From Ethanoligenens sp047722935 (GTDB lineage Bacteria > Bacillota > Clostridia > Oscillospirales > Ethanoligenentaceae): DNA of 64,000 bases. Shown here piece by piece: positions 58,797 to 64,000 of the stretch. The position numbers and the translations under genes are program-made. The stretch's first letter is position 1. Every line of letters begins with the position of its first letter. The notes beneath the pieces were generated by a model. The model ran no database searches. It was not told the origin of the DNA and was given only the letters and a program-made list of their open reading frames with translations. The stretch is from NCBI GenBank assembly GCA_047722935.1, contig JBDNZS010000005.1:19140-83139 (forward strand), in the 5' to 3' direction.

Positions 58797-61004
58797 ATGG
58801 GAGAACAGGAAACATTGCGCGGCACCGTCGAATCAGTGGTGTTCCGCAACAGAGAAAATGGCTGGACAGTCTTTGAAATGGCCTGCGGCGAAACGCTCTG
58901 CACCGTAGTGGGGCATGTGTTTGAAGTTGCCGAGGGCGAAACACTGACCGTAAAAGGCGAGTGGGGCAAGCATCCTTCCTATGGCAAGCAGTTCAAAGCG
59001 GAAAGCTTTGAACGGGAAATGCCCGCAACCTCCGCCGCCATGCTGCGCTACCTCTCTTCCGGCGCCGTTCGGGGGATCGGCCCTGCCATCGCCAAACGAA
59101 TGGTGGACGTGTTCGGGGTGGAAACGCTGGATATCCTGGAAAACACGCCCGAACGTCTGACACAAGTCAAGGGCATTTCCGAAAAAAAAGCACTTGAGAT
59201 GAGCGATGCCTATAAAAGCCAATTCGGCGTGCGCACCTGTATGTTGTTTTTGCAGCAATATGGCGTCACGGCGGCGCAGTCGATCCGCGTCTGGAAACGC
59301 TTCGGCGCAAACGCTGTGGAGATCGTGAAGCGCAATCCTTATGTCCTCTGCGAATCCGGCCTCTATATCGGTTTCGAGCGGGCGGATGATATCGCCATGC
59401 AAATGGGCGTGGACAAGGGCGATGCGTTTCGCATCCATGCGGGTATTGCGCACATCCTGCGGCATAACCTCTATGCCAGCGGACACACCTACATTCCACT
59501 CGAAAAGCTGGCACACCTCGCGCAGACTTTGCTGGGGGTCACAGTGGAAACCGCAGCAGCTTCCATTGAAGATATGGTCAATGCCGAAGAGGCGGTAGAT
59601 GAAGAGATTAACAGGCGGCGCGTGCTGTTTCTTCCCGAATCACACCGTGCGGAAACTTACATTGCCGGACGGCTGCTGCTCATGCACAGCATCAAGCTGC
59701 CGGAAATGGGCGACTGCGAAACCCGCATCCACGAGGTGGAAACACGGCTGGGCATCGCCTATGCAAAAAAACAGCGGGAAGCCATCGAAACAGCCTATCG
59801 CCATAATGTTATGATTCTCACCGGCGGCCCCGGCACCGGCAAGACCACCACCCTTAACGCCATCATTCATATCTATGAGGGCATGGGACTGAAAGTGGCG
59901 CTGGCCGCCCCCACCGGGCGGGCGGCAAAACGGATGGCGGACGTCTCTCAACGGGAAGCCAAAACCATTCATCGCCTGCTTGAAATGTCGTTTGAGAACG
60001 ACGACACCGCCCGCTTTATGCGCAACGAAAAAAATCCGCTTGATTGCGATGCGGTCATCGTGGACGAACTCTCCATGGTGGATGTGATGCTGCTCGAATC
60101 CCTCCTCTGCGCACTGAAACTGAGTTGCCGGCTGGTGATGGTGGGCGACGCCGACCAGCTGCCGCCGGTGGGCGCGGGAAATGCCTTGCGCGACATGATC
60201 GACTCCGGCAAAGTACCTACCGTTGTCCTGGACGAGATTTTTCGGCAGGCGGCAAAAAGCCTGATTGTGACCAATGCACACCGCATTGTACGCGGGCAGA
60301 TGCCAGAAATGACGCGGCACGACGGTGATTTCTTTTTCATGCCGCGCTACACTGCCGCACAGGTGAGCGCCACCGTGGTGGAACTGATGCATGAGCGCCT
60401 GCCCGCCGCCTATGGCTACTCCCCGCTGTGGGACATGCAGGTTCTCACTCCAGGGCGAAAAGGCGAACTGGGTTCCAATGCGTTCAACAAGCTCTTGCAG
60501 GACGTACTCAATCCCGCCGACCATGGCAAAGCCGAGCGCCCCGCAGCATTTGGCGTGCTGCGCGAGGGCGATAAGGTCATGCAGATCAAGAACAATTATG
60601 ACCTTGCGTGGCAGCGCGACAACGGCGAACAGGGAGCAGGTGTGTTCAACGGCGATGTAGGCCAGCTGGAACGGGTAGACAGGCGCACCGGTGCACTGCG
60701 GGTGCGCTATGACGACCGCATTGCGGAATACAGCCCCGACCATATCGAGGAACTGGAGCTTGCTTATGCGGTGACGGTACATAAAAGCCAGGGCAGCGAG
60801 TTCAAGGCGGTAGTGCTGCCGCTATTTTCGGGCGCGCCGATGCTCTTTTACCGCAACCTGCTCTACACCGCCGTCACCCGTGCCAAAGAAATTACCGTAC
60901 TGGTCGGGCGAAAAGAGACGGTGGAGCAAATGGTACAAAACGACCGCCGCTCCAAACGTTACACCGGTCTGTGCGCTTTTCTACAGGCAGGTGAAGTGCC
61001 ATGA
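58797..61004 (+). CDS. recD2: ATP-dependent RecD-like DNA helicase RecD2
   Basis: A 735-residue SF1B helicase. The N-terminal RecD2-specific region includes an OB-like start (LRGTVESVVFRNRENGW) and a helix-hairpin-helix segment (GAVRGIGPAIAKRMVD). The motor has Walker A GGPGTGKTTT, DELSMVD, GDADQLPPVG and the C-terminal SH3 insertion, ending with AYAVTVHKSQGSEF and YTAVTRAK. It unwinds DNA 5' to 3' in repair and is independent of RecBC. The ATG at 58797 follows AGGGAG; comF overlaps its last four bases. Confidence 0.96.
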   Translation: MGEQETLRGTVESVVFRNRENGWTVFEMACGETLCTVVGHVFEVAEGETLTVKGEWGKHPSYGKQFKAESFEREMPATSAAMLRYLSSGAVRGIGPAIAKRMVDVFGVETLDILENTPERLTQVKGISEKKALEMSDAYKSQFGVRTCMLFLQQYGVTAAQSIRVWKRFGANAVEIVKRNPYVLCESGLYIGFERADDIAMQMGVDKGDAFRIHAGIAHILRHNLYASGHTYIPLEKLAHLAQTLLGVTVETAAASIEDMVNAEEAVDEEINRRRVLFLPESHRAETYIAGRLLLMHSIKLPEMGDCETRIHEVETRLGIAYAKKQREAIETAYRHNVMILTGGPGTGKTTTLNAIIHIYEGMGLKVALAAPTGRAAKRMADVSQREAKTIHRLLEMSFENDDTARFMRNEKNPLDCDAVIVDELSMVDVMLLESLLCALKLSCRLVMVGDADQLPPVGAGNALRDMIDSGKVPTVVLDEIFRQAAKSLIVTNAHRIVRGQMPEMTRHDGDFFFMPRYTAAQVSATVVELMHERLPAAYGYSPLWDMQVLTPGRKGELGSNAFNKLLQDVLNPADHGKAERPAAFGVLREGDKVMQIKNNYDLAWQRDNGEQGAGVFNGDVGQLERVDRRTGALRVRYDDRIAEYSPDHIEELELAYAVTVHKSQGSEFKAVVLPLFSGAPMLFYRNLLYTAVTRAKEITVLVGRKETVEQMVQNDRRSKRYTGLCAFLQAGEVP

Positions 61005-61681
61005 ACTTGCGTGACCGGATCGTAGATGCGCTGTTCCCCAAGCGGTGCGTCTTTTGCGGCACAGTGGTGCCACAGGGTGCATCAGCCTGCCCGGTCTGCT
61101 TGGAAAAGGCGCCCTGCGTGGAGGAACCAATCTGTCCAGCCTGCGGACGCGGCAAGGCATTCTGTACCTGCCATCACCGAACCTATGCATTTACCGGATG
61201 TGCGGCGGCATTCTATTATGAAGGCGTGGTCAAGACCGGTATCGCCCGCTTGAAATTTCATGGGCATCAAAGTGCCGCACACGGTTTTGCCGCCCTTGCT
61301 CTCTCAGCGGCACGGCGCGTCACAGCAGCCACACCAGTTGATTTGGTCACCGCCGTACCGCTCAGCCGCCGGGGTATGCGCGAGCGCGGGTATAACCAGT
61401 CGGCGCTGTTCGGACATGCGCTGGCAAACTTGCTCGCGCTGCCATACGCCGAAACATTGGAAAAGCCGTTCCACACCAAACCCCAGCACACCTGCGGCGG
61501 TGTGGAGCGTTGGGGCAATGTGTTCGGAGCATTCACTGTCCGCGGTGACGTATGCGGCAAACAGGTTTTGCTGGCGGATGACATCCTGACCACAGGCGCA
61601 ACTTTACACGAATGTGCGCGAATGTTGCTGCTCGCGGGAGCGGCGGATGTGCGGTGCGTCACTATCGCCTGTGTGCGGTAA
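61001..61681 (+). CDS. ComF-family phosphoribosyltransferase-like protein
   Basis: A 226-residue ComF-type protein: an N-terminal double zinc ribbon (RCVFCGTVVP, CPVCLEKAPC, CPACGRGKAFC) and a PRTase domain with VTAVPLSRRGMRERGYNQ and the phosphoribosyl-binding LLADDILTTGATLHE. ComFC works in DNA uptake for natural transformation. It overlaps recD2 by four bases (ATGA), so they share an operon. Confidence 0.93.
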   Translation: MNLRDRIVDALFPKRCVFCGTVVPQGASACPVCLEKAPCVEEPICPACGRGKAFCTCHHRTYAFTGCAAAFYYEGVVKTGIARLKFHGHQSAAHGFAALALSAARRVTAATPVDLVTAVPLSRRGMRERGYNQSALFGHALANLLALPYAETLEKPFHTKPQHTCGGVERWGNVFGAFTVRGDVCGKQVLLADDILTTGATLHECARMLLLAGAADVRCVTIACVR

Positions 61682-61706
61682 GTGTTGGAATTTGGCATAA
61701 AAGGCA

Positions 61707-61735
61707 TTGGAAACCGCGTACAAATACGGTATAAT
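61707..61735 (+). promoter_or_regulatory. Promoter of the MreB/Mbl gene
   Basis: TTGGAA and TATAAT with a 17-base spacer, 87 bases before the start codon. Confidence 0.65.
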
Positions 61736-61821
61736 GAAAAGGATGTCGATAACATCGGCGGCACGTACAATCAGAAAGCACAGCGGATGGCTTTTCCGCT
61801 CACTATACAGAGGAGATCACA

Positions 61822-62844
61822 ATGGCAGGAAGCGATATTGGAATTGATCTGGGCACGGCGACCGTACTCATCAATATCAAAGGCAAAGGGATTGTCTTGC
61901 AGGAACCGTCGGTGGTGGCGGTTGATAAAAACACCAATCAAGTGGTTGCAACAGGTGAACAGGCGCAGAAAATGATTGGGCGCACGCCCGCCGACATTAT
62001 GGCGGTCCGTCCGCTGCGCGGCGGGGTCATCTCCAACTTTGACCTTACTGGTGAAATGCTGCGGTATTTCATCAAACGCGTCTGCAATTACCATTTGTTC
62101 AAGCCACGCATTATGATCTGCGTGCCCAGCCTTATCACCGAAGTAGAGGAACGCGCGGTATACGATGCGGCCATGCAGGCAGGCGCGCGCAAAGTATATC
62201 TGGTAGAGGAGCCTATTGCTGCCGCCATCGGCGCAGGACTAAACATCACCGAACCAAACGGAAACATGATCGTCGATATTGGCGGCGGCACCACCGACAT
62301 CGCGGTCATTTCCCTCAAGGACACGGCGGTTTCTACATCCATCAAGATTGCGGGTGATGTGTTCAACGAAATGATCGTGAAATTCATCCGCCGCAAATAC
62401 AATGTGCTAATCGGCGAACGCACAGCGGAGAATGTCAAAATCGCCATAGGCTGTGTCTCTCCGCGTGAAACCAAAGAAACCATAGCCGTCAAGGGTCGCA
62501 GCTTGATGACCGGCCTGCCCAAGATGGTGGAAACAAATTCCGAGGAAATCCGTGAAGTGCTGGAGGCGCCGGTTCACAGCATTCTGGAGGCTGTGCATTC
62601 GGTACTGGAGCGCACGCCTCCGGAACTGGTTGGGGATATCGTCACCAACGGCATCGTGCTGACCGGCGGTGGCAGCCTGCTCTATGGGATGGATAAACGC
62701 ATTCAGGAGCACACCGGCATCTCCACACGTGTGGCGGATGACCCTGTCACCTGCGTAGCGCGCGGCACCGGTCTTGCACTGGAGCACCTCAATATTTTGG
62801 AAGACGGATTGATCCATCTATCGCGTCAGAACCGTGATCGGTAA
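61822..62844 (+). CDS. mreB: Rod-shape determining protein, MreB/Mbl family
   Basis: A 340-residue actin-like ATPase: IGIDLGTATVLI (phosphate 1), the VPSLITEVEERAV block, VEEPIAAAIGAGL, IVDIGGGTTDIAVI (phosphate 2) and GIVLTGGGSLLYG (adenosine site). It forms membrane-bound filaments that guide side-wall synthesis. The ATG has a GAGGAG site. The gene order spoIID-spoIIQ-mbl known in Bacillus suggests this is the Mbl paralogue; no mreC or mreD follows, which agrees. Confidence 0.94.
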   Translation: MAGSDIGIDLGTATVLINIKGKGIVLQEPSVVAVDKNTNQVVATGEQAQKMIGRTPADIMAVRPLRGGVISNFDLTGEMLRYFIKRVCNYHLFKPRIMICVPSLITEVEERAVYDAAMQAGARKVYLVEEPIAAAIGAGLNITEPNGNMIVDIGGGTTDIAVISLKDTAVSTSIKIAGDVFNEMIVKFIRRKYNVLIGERTAENVKIAIGCVSPRETKETIAVKGRSLMTGLPKMVETNSEEIREVLEAPVHSILEAVHSVLERTPPELVGDIVTNGIVLTGGGSLLYGMDKRIQEHTGISTRVADDPVTCVARGTGLALEHLNILEDGLIHLSRQNRDR

Positions 62845-62890
62845 CATTTTTTAAACGCCTTTGGCCGCGCAGTCTGCGGACAGAACATAG

Positions 62891-62937
62891 AAAACAGCCG
62901 CCAATCCACACGTATGTGTGGGTTCGCGGCTGTTTTT
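62891..62937. terminator. Bidirectional terminator
   Basis: Stem AAAACAGCCGC/GCGGCTGTTTT (62891-62901 with 62926-62936) with a further inner stem, between the convergent MreB/Mbl and metA genes. Confidence 0.85.
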
Positions 62938-62962
62938 ACAGGCCTTCAAAAAACCGACGTTC

Positions 62963-63880
62963 TCAGCTGAGACTGGAAAGATCGTACGGCGTTTCCTGAT
63001 AGACATAATAGTTAAGCCAATTGGTATAAAACAAAGCGGCATGACCGCGCCACGCGACCAACGGCTTTTGCGACGGGTCATCGTTCGGAAAATAGTTTTT
63101 CGGTACGGTAATAGGCAGGCCGCGCTTTACATCCCGCTCATATTCGCGCGCAAGCGTGAACCGATCATATTCCAGATGACAAGTTGCAAAAAACTGCCGC
63201 CCGTTTTTGTTCGCCACAATATTCACGCCAGCTTCCGGTGAATCGGCCAGCAGCAGCAACTCTGATATAGGGGCAATATCCTCGGCGTGCACTTCCGTAT
63301 AGCGGGAATGCGGTGCATAGAACACATCATCAAACCCGCGAAGCAGCGGATGATTTCGCAGGAGGGGGCGGTGCGAGAACACACCGGACAGCTTCTGCGG
63401 CAGATCGTATTTGGGAACACCAAAATGGTAATACAATCCCGCCTGCGCACCCCAACAGATATGTAATGTGGAATACACATTGGTCTTGGACCATTGCATG
63501 ATCTGGCAAAGCTCCGGCCAATAGTCCACTTTTTCAAACGGCATCTTCTCGACCGGCGCGCCGGTGACAATCATCCCGTCATACCGACCGTCCCGTATTT
63601 CATCAAACGTTTTATAAAATGTAGCCAGATATTCTGTTGGCACATGCTTAGACTCATGCGTCGCGGTTTGCAGCAGATCTACATGCAGCTGTAAAGGTGT
63701 GTTACTTAACAGGCGTAGCAGTTGGGTCTCCGTCACCACTTTGGTCGGCATCAGGTTCAAGATGACCAGCCTGAGTGGGCGGATATCCTGATGGAGTGCG
63801 CGATCTTCCGTCATCAAAAAGATATTTTCTTTTTCAAGCACTTCAATAGCCGGCAAACCGTCTGGTACTTTGATGGGCAT
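62963..63880 (-). CDS. metAA: Homoserine O-acetyltransferase, MetA type
   Basis: A 305-residue MetA-family enzyme of methionine synthesis. Counting from the ATG at 63880, the catalytic Cys is residue 142 (LHICWGAQAG) and residue 111 is Glu (GAPVE); Glu at 111 is known to direct the enzyme to acetyl-CoA, while Gly gives succinyl-CoA. The His-Glu pair lies in HSRYTEV and the C-terminal half (ATCHLEYDR). The ATG follows AAAGGGGAG; an in-frame upstream start at 63919 has no site. It is monocistronic. Confidence 0.94.
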   Translation of the reverse strand: MPIKVPDGLPAIEVLEKENIFLMTEDRALHQDIRPLRLVILNLMPTKVVTETQLLRLLSNTPLQLHVDLLQTATHESKHVPTEYLATFYKTFDEIRDGRYDGMIVTGAPVEKMPFEKVDYWPELCQIMQWSKTNVYSTLHICWGAQAGLYYHFGVPKYDLPQKLSGVFSHRPLLRNHPLLRGFDDVFYAPHSRYTEVHAEDIAPISELLLLADSPEAGVNIVANKNGRQFFATCHLEYDRFTLAREYERDVKRGLPITVPKNYFPNDDPSQKPLVAWRGHAALFYTNWLNYYVYQETPYDLSSLS

Positions 63881-63960
63881 GATACTCTCCCCTTTGAGCG
63901 CCTGAAAATATAACAACACCAGAGCTTTCGCGTTTTATCCGCGTCTGCTGATTACCAATC

Positions 63961-63989
63961 ATTATAACAGACCCATTCCATACTTTCAA
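63961..63989 (-). promoter_or_regulatory. Promoter of metA
   Basis: Minus strand TTGAAA and TATAAT with a 17-base spacer, 80 bases before the ATG. The short leader has no room for a SAM riboswitch. Confidence 0.75.
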
Positions 63990-64000
63990 TATAAATATAC

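Noticed and set aside
59640..60782. 380-codon open frame on the minus strand
   Set aside because: It lies wholly inside recD2, whose helicase motifs are on the plus strand in the same interval.
63881..63960. SAM riboswitch or T-box before metA
   Set aside because: The promoter is only 80 bases from the start codon, which leaves no room for either aptamer.
1..64000. CRISPR array, prophage, insertion sequence or conjugative element
   Set aside because: No regularly spaced repeats, no transposase, integrase, capsid or relaxase-like protein among the frames. The only dispersed signals are terminator hairpins.

Overview
This 64 kb window reads as chromosome of a spore-forming, probably anaerobic low-to-mid GC Firmicute of the Clostridia, most likely an Oscillospirales/Ruminococcaceae-type organism (an Ethanoligenens-like genome would fit, but that is a guess). 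The reasons are strong AGGAGG-type ribosome sites, frequent TTG/GTG starts, sporulation genes (spoIID, spoIIQ, CotF-type coat genes), GlnN-type glutamine synthetase, a GatCAB operon carrying an archaeal-type AspRS, FeoB-associated Cys-rich proteins, a Cys T-box and a cobalamin riboswitch. No prophage, transposase, plasmid or CRISPR signal was seen.

Layout. 1-4 kb: end of a DUF362/ferredoxin protein and a large PAS-GGDEF-EAL c-di-GMP protein. 4.2-6 kb: tRNA-Pro, two half-size TauE/SafE membrane proteins, a probable 6S RNA with its own promoter and terminator, and a DUF1292 protein. 6.2-13.9 kb: an SDR oxidoreductase, then a six-gene exopolysaccharide operon on the minus strand (sugar transferase, Wzz, BY-kinase-like ATPase, GT2, GT4, EpsG polymerase-like) divergent from an LCP ligase. 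14-18.3 kb: ferrous-iron island feoA-feoA-feoB-Cys-rich protein-HMA protein-DUF2325. 18.3-20 kb: TerC family and CheW. 20-27 kb: gatC-gatA-gatB-aspS and glnN. 27.3-33.2 kb: metallophosphoesterase, a cobalamin riboswitch controlling a wall-anchored transcobalamin-like protein, a zinc-dependent phospholipase C-like protein, and a fumarylacetoacetate hydrolase family enzyme. 33.3-39.1 kb: a YtrA-type regulator with two ABC exporters and an MprF-like lysyltransferase. 39.3-45.6 kb: M23 peptidase, an AT-rich acetyltransferase, rqcH, nif3-trmK, DUF1858, zinc-ribbon genes and a degenerate tRNA-like element. 45.7-46.6 kb has no supportable gene. 46.6-50.5 kb: phosphatase, spore coat genes, mazF without a visible antitoxin, and LysR. 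50.5-55.6 kb: T-box-cysE-cysS, a membrane protein, citrate synthase. 55.7-64 kb: spoIID, flavodoxin-like reductase with a MerR-type promoter, a MerR C-terminal fragment, spoIIQ, recD2-comF, an MreB/Mbl protein and metA.

How the parts work together. The EPS operon and the LCP protein are divergent from one 418-base promoter region, which suggests that glycan synthesis and its attachment to the wall are linked. The gatCAB-aspS order suggests that Asn-tRNA is made indirectly through Asp-tRNA(Asn). The spoIID-spoIIQ-mbl order keeps part of the arrangement known from Bacillus. The most interesting locus is the riboswitch-controlled surface protein at 28.1-30.3 kb, which combines the two domain types of animal intrinsic factor/transcobalamin in reversed order on a sortase-type anchor. 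All calls were made by reading; no database search was run.
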